Shown here: one piece after another, positions 46,082 to 54,980 of the stretch
How the letters are laid out: each line of letters starts with the position of its first letter
Position numbering within the stretch: position 1 is the first letter of the stretch
DNA from: Fundidesulfovibrio magnetotacticus
GTDB taxonomy: Bacteria > Desulfobacterota > Desulfovibrionia > Desulfovibrionales > Desulfovibrionaceae
Direction of reading: 5' to 3'
DNA length: 64,000 nucleotides
Assembly: GCF_013019105.1 (NCBI RefSeq)
Contig: NZ_BLTE01000011.1
Coordinates: forward strand, 62,001-126,000
Notes under the pieces: generated by a model
Told to the model about the DNA's origin: nothing
The model's database searches: none
What the model saw: only the letters and a program-made list of their open reading frames with translations
Position numbers and translations under genes: made by a program

Positions 46082-48273
46082 TAGAGATTCGTCCGTTTGA
46101 AAAGGGATTCCGGGAGGTTACGGATCAGCCACATGATGGGTCGCCATACCGGCGGCGTGAAGACCACGTCGCGCCTTTTGCGCCAGGCCCCGTGCACGTG
46201 CTCCGCCACGCGCTCCGGCGTGGCCGTGAGCGCCCGGGGCATGGAGAGGTGGGCGGTCATCTTGGTGTCCACGAAGCCGGGGATCACGGTCATCACGTGC
46301 ACGCCCGAGGCGAAGAGCCGGTGGCGCAGCCCCGAAAGGTAGGCCGTGAGCCCGGCCTTGGCCGCGCCGTAGGCGTAGTTGGACTTGCGGCCCCGCTCGC
46401 CCGCCACGGAGGAGACGCCCAGGATGAAGCCCTCCCGTCGCTCTTCCAGGTCGCGGGCCACGGTCTCCAGGATGGAGGCCGCGCCGAGCAGGTTCACGTC
46501 CAGGAGCGCCAGGGGGTCCGGGCTCTCCAGGAGCCCGAAGGTGAGGATCACGCCGTCTGGGCGCGCGGGCAGGGAGCGGTAGAAGGCCTTGTGGGAGGCC
46601 GTGTCCTGGGCGTCGAAGGGTACGGTCCACACGCGCACGCCGAAGGCGTCGCGCAGCTCCCGGGCCTTGGCTTCCAGGGCGGCGGTGTCGCGCGAGGCCA
46701 GGATGAGGTCGCTGCCTTCCTCCTGGGCAAAGCGCCTGGCCAGGGCCATGCCGATGTCGGAGTTGGCCCCCAGCACCAGCACGCACCCGGCCTTGGCCCG
46801 GGCCTTGGGCCTGGGCCGAAGCGTGTTGCCCAGCAGGCGCAGGCCGAAGCGGGCGTAGTTGGCCAGCACGCGGCGGTCGGCCCCGGCCTGGCGCAGCTTG
46901 CGCCAGATGTAGGAGGGCCGCAGGTGGAATTTGAGGAGCACCTTTTTCCTGAAAGCCTCGATTTCGGCCATGGAGAGCTGGACAGTCCCCGTGGTGGGGG
47001 CGTTGAAGTAGTCCTTGCCCAGCACCGAGTCCTCGATGAGTCCGCAGGCCACGGCTTCGGCGTGCAGTTCCGTGCCGGGGTAGGGCACGGCGATGTGCAG
47101 TTCCAGGAAGTCGTTGTCCAGCTCGAAGATGTGGCGGCGCGTGGCTTCCAGGTGTTCCGGGCCTTCCCAGGGCAGCCCGGCCAGGAAGAAGCCGAAGGTG
47201 CGCAGCCCGGTCTCCCTGGCCCAGCGGGTTGCCTTCAGGTTGTCATCCACGGTGGTGCCCTTGCGGATGCGCTCCAGGGTCTCCGGGTGGCCGGACTCGT
47301 AGCCGAAGGCCACCAGCCAGCAGCCCGCCGCCTTCATGGCCTGGAGGGTCTCCGGCGTGAGGGGCTTCACCTTGGAGTTGGCCACCCAGCGGATCTTCCC
47401 GGCCAGGTCCGAGTCCAGGATGGCCCGGCAGACGGCCTGGGTCCATTTCTGGTCGAAGGTGAAGGTGTCGGACTTGAAGAAGAAGTCGCGGATGCCGTGC
47501 TGGTGGTAGCACTCGCGCAGCTCCGCCAGGATGTTCTCCGGGGAGCGCAGGCGCAGCTTCGCGCCCGAGATGGCGGGCGTGACGCAGAACGTGCAGCGCG
47601 AGGGGCACCCGCGCGAGGTGGCGATGGTGGCCTGGGGCTCGCCGGTGTCCGGGCGCACGTAGAGGTGGTTCTCCATGAGCGAGCGGTCGGGGAAGGGCAG
47701 GGCGTCCAGGTCGGTCTCGAAGGAGTCGAAGAAGGTGGGGGTCCAGGCCCCGTCCTTCTTGTAGAGGATGCCCCGGAGGGAAGGCAGGGCGGCCTGGTCC
47801 TCGAAGTGGGCGCGGGCCAGGCGGCCCACCACGAATTCGGACTCCAGGCCGATGAGGTAGTCGGCGTGGGCCAGGTCCAGCTGGTCCAGGAGGGCCTGGG
47901 CCGGGTTGAAGAAGATGGCCCCCTTGAGCATGATCATGAGCCCTGGCCTGCGGCGCTTGAGCTCGGCCGCCAGTTCCAGGTCGCGGAAGATGGTGGCGTT
48001 GGTGATGGAGAGGAAGACCGCGTGGGGGTCGAAGCGCTCGAAGTCGGCCAGGAGGTCGGCCAGGGAGCGTCGGCTGGTCTGGTAGTCGCGCAGGAAGACC
48101 TGGAAGCCTTCGCGCTTAAGTACGGCGGCGGCGTAGCCCAGGTCGTTGGCGGCGCGCATTGTGGTGGCGGTGGAGTTCTCCACGTTGCCCTGGGAGCGGT
48201 CTTCCCCGCGCTGGTAGAAGGCCCCCGGGGGGTAGAAGAGCATCACCCGCCGGGGCGTGTTCTGGTGGTTCAT
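46081..48273 (-). CDS. B12-binding-type radical SAM enzyme fused to a DprE2-like short-chain dehydrogenase
   Basis: The 730-residue protein has three parts: a B12-binding-like N-terminal domain (~10-200; MLFYPPGAFYQRGED, DPHAVFLSITNATIFRDLE), a radical SAM core (~205-420; TSRGCPSRCTFCVTPAISG, a CX3CX2C cluster), and a C-terminal SDR domain (~495-730). The SDR part has the cofactor loop LGANSDIGMALARRF and the active-site SSVAGERGRKSNYAYGAAKAG (Tyr-x3-Lys). The SDR resembles reductases of the decaprenylphosphoryl-ribose type. A methylation or rearrangement followed by NAD(P)H reduction of a sugar or lipid is one reading. ATG 48273 is the chosen start; ATG 48243 is possible. The fused glycosyltransferase partner starts inside its stop codon. 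Confidence 0.82.
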   Translation of the reverse strand: MNHQNTPRRVMLFYPPGAFYQRGEDRSQGNVENSTATTMRAANDLGYAAAVLKREGFQVFLRDYQTSRRSLADLLADFERFDPHAVFLSITNATIFRDLELAAELKRRRPGLMIMLKGAIFFNPAQALLDQLDLAHADYLIGLESEFVVGRLARAHFEDQAALPSLRGILYKKDGAWTPTFFDSFETDLDALPFPDRSLMENHLYVRPDTGEPQATIATSRGCPSRCTFCVTPAISGAKLRLRSPENILAELRECYHQHGIRDFFFKSDTFTFDQKWTQAVCRAILDSDLAGKIRWVANSKVKPLTPETLQAMKAAGCWLVAFGYESGHPETLERIRKGTTVDDNLKATRWARETGLRTFGFFLAGLPWEGPEHLEATRRHIFELDNDFLELHIAVPYPGTELHAEAVACGLIEDSVLGKDYFNAPTTGTVQLSMAEIEAFRKKVLLKFHLRPSYIWRKLRQAGADRRVLANYARFGLRLLGNTLRPRPKARAKAGCVLVLGANSDIGMALARRFAQEEGSDLILASRDTAALEAKARELRDAFGVRVWTVPFDAQDTASHKAFYRSLPARPDGVILTFGLLESPDPLALLDVNLLGAASILETVARDLEERREGFILGVSSVAGERGRKSNYAYGAAKAGLTAYLSGLRHRLFASGVHVMTVIPGFVDTKMTAHLSMPRALTATPERVAEHVHGAWRKRRDVVFTPPVWRPIMWLIRNLPESLFKRTNL

Positions 48274-48544
48274 GCGCCGGGGAGGTTGGCCTCTCGGCGG
48301 CGCGGCGTCAAGGGGGGAAGTGGGGGAGGGCGCTTTCCCGGCCCCCCCCCGCCATCGAGCCCCTTTCGCTGGACTTGCCCCACGAAAAGCTCTAGAGACC
48401 GCCCCGGGTGGGGGGTGCGGCGACGGCACGTATATGGCCAGAGGGCGGTGAGGCCCTGGCGCGACAACGCACGGACGGCCAGAGGCCGGGCCGCGCGGGC
48501 ATCTTCTTGACGGCCCCTGCCAGGGCCGCTCCCGGTATCCTCCC
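48274..48544. promoter_or_regulatory. Divergent promoter gap before the CooA-like gene
   Basis: This 271-nt gap separates the radical SAM-SDR gene from the CooA-like gene. It contains a run of nine C (48342-48350), a CGACA half site within GCGCGACAACGC around 48460, and a GGCCC/GGGCC imperfect palindrome near 48513-48528. No full CooA palindrome was found here. Confidence 0.3.
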
Positions 48545-49216
48545 ATGTCCCAGATCAAGCGGGCATACGGCCAGAACCTGCTCCAGCTCCTGGCCAGCCC
48601 CGAAAACGCCGAAGCTCTCTCCCAGCTCTCCGAACGCCGCTACAAGAAGGGCCACATCATGTTCTGGCCCCACGACAAGGAAGATCTCGTCCTCATCGTG
48701 AAGCAGGGCAAGGTCCGGGTCTACCTGGGCCTGGAGGGCAAGGAGCTCTCGCTGTCCATCCTCGGCCCCGGCGACGTGTACACCTCCCACTCCAGGGCCT
48801 ACGTGGCCGCCATGGAGGACACGGTGGTCTACCTCTGTCCGGTCTACAAGTTCTACACGCTCACCACCAAGAGCCTCTCGCTCTCGCTCTCGCTGTTCAT
48901 GGCCCTGGGCAAACTGCTCTCGGGGTCCATCGCCCTCGTGGAGAACCTCTACTTCTACGACATCGACAAGCGCGTGGCCGCCTACTTCTACGAACAGGCC
49001 CTGGTGCATGGCGAACCCTCGGCGGGCGGACTGCTCGTGGACGTGGGGCTCACCGTGGACAAGATCGCCACAATCGTGGGCTCCTCCAGGCAGACCGTCT
49101 CCTCGCTCATCTCGGGCATGGAAAAGGACGGAATCCTTAAAAAAGTCGCGCGCGGCGAGTACCTGATCCTCAACATGGACGAGCTCAAGTACCTGGCCCA
49201 CCCCTGTCCGGATTAA
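48545..49216 (+). CDS. cooA: CooA-like CRP/FNR-family regulator (CO-sensing type)
   Basis: This 223-residue protein has a cyclic-nucleotide-like sensor domain (~25-130), a dimer helix and a C-terminal HTH with IVGSSRQTVSSLISGMEKDG, nearly the CooA recognition helix. The sensor block GDVYTSHSRAY aligns with the CooA block that carries the heme ligands. The distal-type Cys of R. rubrum CooA is replaced (T-S) but the His is kept (H82). This fits CooA homologues that bind CO at a heme held by this His and the N-terminus. It sits 75 nt before cooM on the same strand and probably activates the coo operon. FNR/HcpR-type regulation is the alternative. Confidence 0.82.
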   Translation: MSQIKRAYGQNLLQLLASPENAEALSQLSERRYKKGHIMFWPHDKEDLVLIVKQGKVRVYLGLEGKELSLSILGPGDVYTSHSRAYVAAMEDTVVYLCPVYKFYTLTTKSLSLSLSLFMALGKLLSGSIALVENLYFYDIDKRVAAYFYEQALVHGEPSAGGLLVDVGLTVDKIATIVGSSRQTVSSLISGMEKDGILKKVARGEYLILNMDELKYLAHPCPD

Positions 49217-49226
49217 TTCCCGGAAG

Positions 49227-49242
49227 CGTCGGCTGGCGGACA
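49227..49242 (+). promoter_or_regulatory. Candidate CooA box upstream of cooM
   Basis: CGTCGGCTGGCGGACA has the form TGTCG-N6-CGACA with one mismatch in each half. The R. rubrum CooA consensus is TGTCA-N6-CGACA. Its centre is about 57 nt before the cooM ATG, compatible with activation from about -41 if transcription starts near 49276. A TCCCGGAAGCG direct repeat flanks it (49218-49228, 49247-49257). Confidence 0.45.
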
Positions 49243-49291
49243 GACATCCCGGAAGCGGGCGGGTAGACGGAGGGCCAAAGGAGGCTCTCTT

Positions 49292-52200
49292 ATGGAACTG
49301 CCCACGCAACTGGGACTGCTGGCCGGAGCGGCCGTGGCGGTCCTGGCGGAAATAGCGGCGCTGCGCTCCCTGGACAGGCTGGGACGCCTCATGGCGTTCT
49401 CGGCCCTGGCCCAGGCGGGCGCGGCCCTCGTCGGAATGAGTCTGGGACAGGCGGCCGGCCCCGTCGGCGCGGCGTCCCTCGTGCTGTACCAAACCCTGGC
49501 CCGCGTCCTGTGGTGGCTCTGCCTGCGCCGCATGGCCGGAGGGGGAACCCTCCCGGGCCTGAACGCGTTGCGCGGGGCCGGCGCGGCCAGCCCCGCGCTG
49601 GCGGCCTGCCTGGGCCTGGCCGTGTTCACGGCCCTGGGCTTGGGACCTTTCAAGGCCCCGGGCGGCAAGGCGCTCATCGTCTTCGCGGCCCTGGAGGGCG
49701 GCCACTGGATCACCGCCCTGGCCCTGGCCGCGGCGGGATTCGCGGCGGCGGTCTACTCCATCCGCATCGTCCTGGGCGTGTGCCTGGAGAAGCCCGGGCG
49801 CGCCGCCCCGGCTAGCGCTACGTCCGGGCTGCCCGTGGTCCCCGTGGTCCTGGGGGCGCTTCTCACCCTGGCGTGCCTCTTTCCGCACCCCGTGGCGGGG
49901 CTGGCACAGGCCCTGGCCGGGAAGTCCGGCGCGGTTCTGCCGGACCTGGAAGGCGGCTGGCCCCTGGCGGCGGCCGTGCCCTTCGCGGGCGCGTACCTGG
50001 TGTGGCTGGCCGGGCGCGCGGCCCCCAGGGCGCGCAACCTCCTGGCCCTGGCCCTGGCCGCCGCGACGGCCGGGTGCTTCCTGCTCCAGGGCGGGCTCGA
50101 TCCGCTCCAGACCCTCTTCGGCGGGCTCTTCGCCCTGGGCGGCGCGGCCGTGGTGCTCTATTCCGTCGGCTACGAGGCCCACGACGAACACGCGGACCGC
50201 TACTGGTTCTTCCTCTTCCTGCTGGTCTCCTCCCTGGTGGGCCTGGCCGTGGAGCGCTCCACGGGCGGGTTCTTCGCCTTCTGGGAGATCATGACCTTCA
50301 GCTCCACCCTGTTGGTGGCCCACAAGCAGAGCCGCGAGGCCCTGGACGCCGCGAAGCTCTACTTCATCATGTGCGCGGGCGGCGCGCTGGCCCTCCAGGT
50401 GGGCCTGCTGGCCCTGGCGGCCGCCGCGCCCGGCGCTTCGCTCCTGGCGACGGGTCAGGCCCTGGCGGCCTACGGACCGGCGGCATCGGCCGGGCTGGCG
50501 CTCCTGATGCTGGCGGGCTTCGGCGTGAAGGCGGGCCTCTTCCCGCTGCACGCGTGGCTCCCGGCCGCGCACCCCGTGGCCCCCTCGTCCATCTCCGCGC
50601 CCCTCTCGGGCCTGCTCACCAAGGCGGGCGTGCTGGGGCTGGCCGTGCTGGCCCCGCTCTTCGCCTCGGGCGCGCTCAACGGCGGCGGGCAGACACTGGG
50701 CTGGCTGCTCTCCCTGGCCGCCGGGATCACCTTCGTTCTGGGCGAGCTGATGGCCCTGGCCCAGCGCGACATCAAGCGCATGCTGGCCTATTCCACCCTG
50801 GCCCAGATCGGCGAGATCACCCTGATCCTGGCTCTCGGGACCCACGCGGCCACGGCGGGCGCGCTGGCCCACGCCGTGAACCACGCCGTGATGAAGGACC
50901 TGCTCTTCCTGGCCGCCGGTGCGCTCATCCTGCGCGCCGGAACCCAGCGCCTGGAGGGGCTGGCGGGCCTGGGCAAGGCCATGCCCTTCACCGGGGCGTG
51001 CATGGCCGTGGGCCTGGTGTCCATCATGGGCCTGCCCCTCACGGGTGGCTTCTTCAGCAAGTACCTGATGCTCACGGCCGCCGTGGACGCGGGCCACGCC
51101 TGGACCGCCGCGTTGATCCTGGCCGGAAGCCTGGTGGGTTGCGTCTACTACGGGCGCATCCTGCGCGTGCTCTTCTTCACGCCCTACGAGGGAACTCCCG
51201 TCGAAGAAGCCCCCTGGACCATGCGCGCGGCCGTGGGCCTGCTGGCCGTGGCGGCTCTGGTCTCGGGCGCGTTCCCTCAGGCCTGGACGAGCATGGTGCT
51301 CCCGGCGGCCAACGCCCTGGTCCCGGCCGCCCAGGCCCTGCCTTTGCTCTCCGTGCCCTGGAGCGCCTCGGCCCTGCTGCCCCTGGCCGGGGCGGTCGCG
51401 GCCATTGTCTGGCGGCGCGACCTGCGCCGCGCGGGCATCTGGGCCACGGCCTGCCTGGGCTTGGCCTTCGTGGCGCTCCTGGCCGAATGGAGCGCCTGGG
51501 GCGGCTTCCAGATGGCCTTCGCGGGACTGGTGCTGGCCCTTGGCGTGTGCAACATGGCCTACTCTACCGGGTACATGAGCCACAGCCACACCCCGTGGCG
51601 CTTCCTGGCCTCCTTCTGCGTCATGATCGCGGGCCTGGTGGGCATGGCCGGGGCCGAAACGCTCCTGGCGTTCTTCTGCTTCTGGGAAATCATGAGCAGC
51701 TGGCCCCTGTACTTCGCCATCCTCCACGAGGAGACTCCGGCCGCCAGACGCGAGGCCACCAAGTACTTCCTCTTCAACCTGGCGGGTGCGTCCATCCTGT
51801 TCATGGGGCTTCTGTTGCTCACCGGCGCGGCCGGAGGGGGCTCCTTCGCGCAGGTGTCGGCGCTTTTCGCCGCCCAGGCCCCCTCGGCCTGGGGCTTCTC
51901 GGCGGCCCTGGTGATCGCGGGCCTGCTCATGAAGGCGGCCATGCTCCCGGTGCGCATCGACTGGCAGATGCACCCGGCCACGGCCCCCACCCCTGTGAGC
52001 GGCTACATCTCGGCCATGCTCCTCAAGAGCGCGCCCTTCGGGATCGTGCTCCTGCGTTTCGTCTGGGCGCAGGGGATTTCGCCCGAGTCGGCCCAGGTGC
52101 TGGACGCGCTCCTCTATGTGGGAGCCTGGATCGGCGGGGCCACCATCCTCTATGCGGGCATCCAGGCCCTGGTGCAGACCGGCATCAAGGAGATGCTCAT

Positions 52201-53029
52201 CTACTCCACCGTGAGCCAGCTGGGCTACGTGGTGCTGGGCGTGTGCCTGGCCACGCCGCTCGGCCTGATGGGCGGCCTTCTGCACCTGTTCAACCACATG
52301 CTCTTCAAGAACCTGGCGTTCCTCTGCGCCGGGGCGCTCATGTTCTCCACCCACGCCCACTCCCTGCACGAGCTGGGCGGCATCGGGCGGCGCATGCCCT
52401 GGACCCTGGCGGCCTTCGGCTGCGCGCTCCTCGCGGCCGCGGGCATGCCGCTCTTCAACGGCTTCGCCTCCAAGTACGTGCTCTACTACGCCCTCATCGA
52501 CCAGGGCGAGTGGGCCCTGGCGGTGGTGGCCATCCTGACCAGCGTGGTCACCCTGGCCTACTTCCTGAAGTTCCTGCACACGGCCTTCTTCGGCCAGCCC
52601 TCGGCCAAGGCCCTGCACGCCTCGGAGCCTGGGCTGCTCATGCGCGCGCCCATCTTGATCCTGGCCGGGCTGTGCCTGCTCACGGGGCTCTTCCCGGGTC
52701 TGGCCCTGAAGCCCATCGCCTCCTTCGTGCGGGATTTCGGCCTGGCCGCCCCGTCGGTGGGGCTCTCGGGCATCCTGGAAGGCCCCGGGGCCATGGACAA
52801 CACCCTTTTGGGCTTCATGATCCTCCTCACGGGCCTGGGCGTCTGGACGGCGGTCTCCCGCCTGGCCAGGAACGCCCGGCGCACGGCCATCCACACCTGC
52901 GGCCAGCTTGTCGATCCCGCGTCCACCCACGTGGGACCGGCCGACGTGTTCGCCACGCCGCTTTCACTCCTCACCCGTCTGAGCCGGGGCCACTTCCGGG
53001 TCCCGCGCCACGGAGGCAGCCATGACTAG
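49292..53029 (+). CDS. cooM: CO-type energy-converting hydrogenase, membrane subunit CooM
   Basis: This 1245-residue protein is a fusion of two antiporter-like modules related to NuoL/M/N. Each half carries the conserved core: GLFPLHAWLPAAHPVAPSS with TLAQIGEI in the first half, and MKAAMLPVRIDWQMHPATA with STVSQLGYV in the second. It has about 30 transmembrane helices in all and would translocate H+ or Na+ during electron flow. The size and its place as the first gene match CooM of the Coo hydrogenase. The ATG 49292 follows AAAGGAGG. Its stop overlaps the cooK start. Confidence 0.9.
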   Translation: MELPTQLGLLAGAAVAVLAEIAALRSLDRLGRLMAFSALAQAGAALVGMSLGQAAGPVGAASLVLYQTLARVLWWLCLRRMAGGGTLPGLNALRGAGAASPALAACLGLAVFTALGLGPFKAPGGKALIVFAALEGGHWITALALAAAGFAAAVYSIRIVLGVCLEKPGRAAPASATSGLPVVPVVLGALLTLACLFPHPVAGLAQALAGKSGAVLPDLEGGWPLAAAVPFAGAYLVWLAGRAAPRARNLLALALAAATAGCFLLQGGLDPLQTLFGGLFALGGAAVVLYSVGYEAHDEHADRYWFFLFLLVSSLVGLAVERSTGGFFAFWEIMTFSSTLLVAHKQSREALDAAKLYFIMCAGGALALQVGLLALAAAAPGASLLATGQALAAYGPAASAGLALLMLAGFGVKAGLFPLHAWLPAAHPVAPSSISAPLSGLLTKAGVLGLAVLAPLFASGALNGGGQTLGWLLSLAAGITFVLGELMALAQRDIKRMLAYSTLAQIGEITLILALGTHAATAGALAHAVNHAVMKDLLFLAAGALILRAGTQRLEGLAGLGKAMPFTGACMAVGLVSIMGLPLTGGFFSKYLMLTAAVDAGHAWTAALILAGSLVGCVYYGRILRVLFFTPYEGTPVEEAPWTMRAAVGLLAVAALVSGAFPQAWTSMVLPAANALVPAAQALPLLSVPWSASALLPLAGAVAAIVWRRDLRRAGIWATACLGLAFVALLAEWSAWGGFQMAFAGLVLALGVCNMAYSTGYMSHSHTPWRFLASFCVMIAGLVGMAGAETLLAFFCFWEIMSSWPLYFAILHEETPAARREATKYFLFNLAGASILFMGLLLLTGAAGGGSFAQVSALFAAQAPSAWGFSAALVIAGLLMKAAMLPVRIDWQMHPATAPTPVSGYISAMLLKSAPFGIVLLRFVWAQGISPESAQVLDALLYVGAWIGGATILYAGIQALVQTGIKEMLIYSTVSQLGYVVLGVCLATPLGLMGGLLHLFNHMLFKNLAFLCAGALMFSTHAHSLHELGGIGRRMPWTLAAFGCALLAAAGMPLFNGFASKYVLYYALIDQGEWALAVVAILTSVVTLAYFLKFLHTAFFGQPSAKALHASEPGLLMRAPILILAGLCLLTGLFPGLALKPIASFVRDFGLAAPSVGLSGILEGPGAMDNTLLGFMILLTGLGVWTAVSRLARNARRTAIHTCGQLVDPASTHVGPADVFATPLSLLTRLSRGHFRVPRHGGSHD

Positions 53030-53981
53030 CGTGTTCGAAGCGGCCTTCGCCCTGCTGGTGTTTCCCGGCGGGGCCATGGCCCTCTCCATGGGACTCTTCC
53101 TCAAGGGCGTGGACCGCCGCGTGGCGGCCAGGCTCCAGCGTCGCGTGGGGCCGCCGCTTCTGCAGCCCCTGTGGGACGTGCTCAAGCTGTGCGCCAAGGA
53201 GACGCTCATTCCCGCCACGGCCAACGAGGCGGCCTTCCTGCTGGCCCCGGTGCTGGGTCTGGCGGGGGTGCTGGTCACGGCGGCGGTGCTGCCCATCGGC
53301 GGCGTGTGGTCGGGCGTGACGGGCCTGGGCGACCTGCTGCTGCTGCTCTACCTGCTGCCCATCCCGGCCATGGCCTTCATGGTGGCGGGTTCGGCCTCCA
53401 GCTCGCCGTACGGGGCGCTTGGCTTCTCGCGCGAGATGGTGGTGATGTGCGCCTACGAGCTGCCCCTGATCGCGGCGTTCCTGGCCGCCGGGGCCAGGGC
53501 CGGGGGCGAGGGCGCGCAGGCGCTCTCCCTGGCCCACGTGATGGCCTACCAGGCCGCCCACGGTCCCTTCCTGCTGGACCCCGTGATGTGGCCTGCCCTG
53601 GCGGCCATGCTGATGTTCATTCCCGGCACGCTCTCGGCCGGTCTCTTCGACATCCCCGAGGCCGAGCCCGAGGTGCTGGAGGGGCCGCTGCTCGAATACT
53701 CCGGCCCGCTCCTGGCGGCGTTCAACCTCATGAGCGCGGTGAAGCTGGTGGTGGTGCTGGAGTTGGTGGTGGCCCTGTTCTGGCCCAACCCCCTGGGCGG
53801 CAACTGGCTCGTGAACCTGGCCTGGCACGTGGCCAAGTGCCTGGGGCTCATGCTGGTGTGCTTCACAACCTTCCGCGTGGCCACCGGGCGCCTTCGCCTG
53901 GAGCAGGGCTTCGCGGTGTTCGTCAAATACGCCGCGCCCCTGGCGCTGGCGAGCCTGGCGCTGGCCGTGGCCCTGCGCTGA
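53022..53981 (+). CDS. cooK: CO-type hydrogenase membrane subunit CooK (NuoH-like)
   Basis: This 319-residue protein with eight or so helices is of the NuoH/HyfC/EchB type. It has RRVGPPLLQPLWDVLKLCAKE, a quinone-chamber-like loop, and FDIPEAEPEVLEGPLLEYSGP, the conserved acidic loop at the module junction. The subunit couples the catalytic arm to the ion-pumping module. It starts inside the cooM stop (ATGACTAG), showing translational coupling. The next gene, cooL, starts 12 nt after the stop. Confidence 0.92.
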   Translation: MTSVFEAAFALLVFPGGAMALSMGLFLKGVDRRVAARLQRRVGPPLLQPLWDVLKLCAKETLIPATANEAAFLLAPVLGLAGVLVTAAVLPIGGVWSGVTGLGDLLLLLYLLPIPAMAFMVAGSASSSPYGALGFSREMVVMCAYELPLIAAFLAAGARAGGEGAQALSLAHVMAYQAAHGPFLLDPVMWPALAAMLMFIPGTLSAGLFDIPEAEPEVLEGPLLEYSGPLLAAFNLMSAVKLVVVLELVVALFWPNPLGGNWLVNLAWHVAKCLGLMLVCFTTFRVATGRLRLEQGFAVFVKYAAPLALASLALAVALR

Positions 53982-53992
53982 GGAGGCTTTCC

Positions 53993-54433
53993 GTGCTCAA
54001 GACACTCGCCAGATTCGCCCCGCGCTCGCCGTGGATCTACCGGCTCAACGCGGGCTCCTGCAACGGCTGCGACGTGGAGATGGCCACCACGGCCCTCATC
54101 CCGCGCTACGACGTGGAGCGCCTGGGCTGCAAGTACTGCGGCAGCCCTCGCCACGCGGACATCGTGCTCATCTCGGGGCCTTTGACCCTGCGCGTGCGCG
54201 ACAAGGTGCTGCGCGTCTTCGACGAAATCCCCAACCCCAAGGTGACCGTGGGCGTGGGCGTCTGCCCCGTCTCCGGCGGCGTGTTCCGCGACAGCTACAC
54301 CGTGGATCAGCCCCAGGAGAGCTACATCGCCCTGGACGTGATCGTGCCCGGCTGTCCGCCGCGCCCCCAGGCCATCATCGAGGGCGTGGCCAAGGCCCTG
54401 GAAGTCTGGAAAGAACGCCTGGAGGTGGCCTGA
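53993..54433 (+). CDS. cooL: CO-type hydrogenase small subunit CooL (NuoB-like, [4Fe-4S])
   Basis: This 146-residue subunit is of NuoB type and holds the proximal [4Fe-4S] cluster next to the NiFe site. The ligands lie in AGSCNGCDVE (C23, C26), VGVCPVSGG and VPGCPPRPQAI. The start is GTG 53993 with AGGAGG upstream; the longer frame upstream is not used. The length is normal for the group 4 hydrogenases, which lack the second and third clusters of larger small subunits. Confidence 0.92.
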   Translation: MLKTLARFAPRSPWIYRLNAGSCNGCDVEMATTALIPRYDVERLGCKYCGSPRHADIVLISGPLTLRVRDKVLRVFDEIPNPKVTVGVGVCPVSGGVFRDSYTVDQPQESYIALDVIVPGCPPRPQAIIEGVAKALEVWKERLEVA

Positions 54434-54434
54434 C

Positions 54435-54980
54435 ATGCTGCCCTTCCTGAAGATCATGGTGAAGAACCTGCTGGCCGGACCCAGCACCGATCCCTTCCCC
54501 TTCGCCCCGGCCCACACCCCCAAGCGCTTCCGGGGCCGGGCCTGCCACGACAAGGAGAAGTGCATCCTTTGCGGCATCTGCCGCCACGTCTGCGCGGCCG
54601 GGGCCATCCAGCTGCGCGTCACCGAGGACGGCATGGCCGTGCACTGGGTGCTCTGGCACAACAGCTGCGTCTTCTGCGGCCTGTGCGCCCACCACTGCCC
54701 CACCAAGGCCCTGACCATGTCCGACGACTGGCACATGACCCATCGCGGCGAGGAGCGCTTCGACCAGCGCGAGGTAAGCTTCGTGCCCTACGGCCAGTGC
54801 TCCCAGTGCGGGGCGCGCATCCATCCCAGGCCCGAGAGCGTGGTCCAGCAGCTGGGCTCGCGCTATCCCGAGCGCTTCATGATGTGCCCCGTGTGCAAGC
54901 GCCAGGAGCTGGCCCGCCGCGTGACGCCCGCAAAGCCTTCCATCACCACCGGAGAATCCGATGAACGAGATAGCGCATAA
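54435..54980 (+). CDS. cooX: CO-type hydrogenase 2[4Fe-4S] subunit CooX (NuoI-like)
   Basis: This 181-residue polyferredoxin-like protein has two clusters, CILCGICRHVC and CVFCGLCAHHC, each followed by a P or A pattern, and two extra CxxC pairs near the end (CSQC and CPVC), perhaps a zinc site. It passes electrons between the ferredoxin-like CooF side and the NiFe subunit via CooL. ATG 54435 begins 1 nt after the cooL stop; its end overlaps the cooU start by 20 nt. Confidence 0.9.
   Translation: MLPFLKIMVKNLLAGPSTDPFPFAPAHTPKRFRGRACHDKEKCILCGICRHVCAAGAIQLRVTEDGMAVHWVLWHNSCVFCGLCAHHCPTKALTMSDDWHMTHRGEERFDQREVSFVPYGQCSQCGARIHPRPESVVQQLGSRYPERFMMCPVCKRQELARRVTPAKPSITTGESDERDSA

Noticed and set aside
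48342-48350. Run of nine C as a phase-variable tract
   Set aside because: It is in a non-coding gap with no gene start or promoter spacing that would clearly change with tract length.
48392-52930. 1512-residue open frame on the minus strand under cooM
   Set aside because: It is fully antisense to cooM and the CooA-like gene, is rich in Gly, Arg, His and Gln as expected for GC-rich shadows, has no domain, and its length reflects codon bias of cooM.
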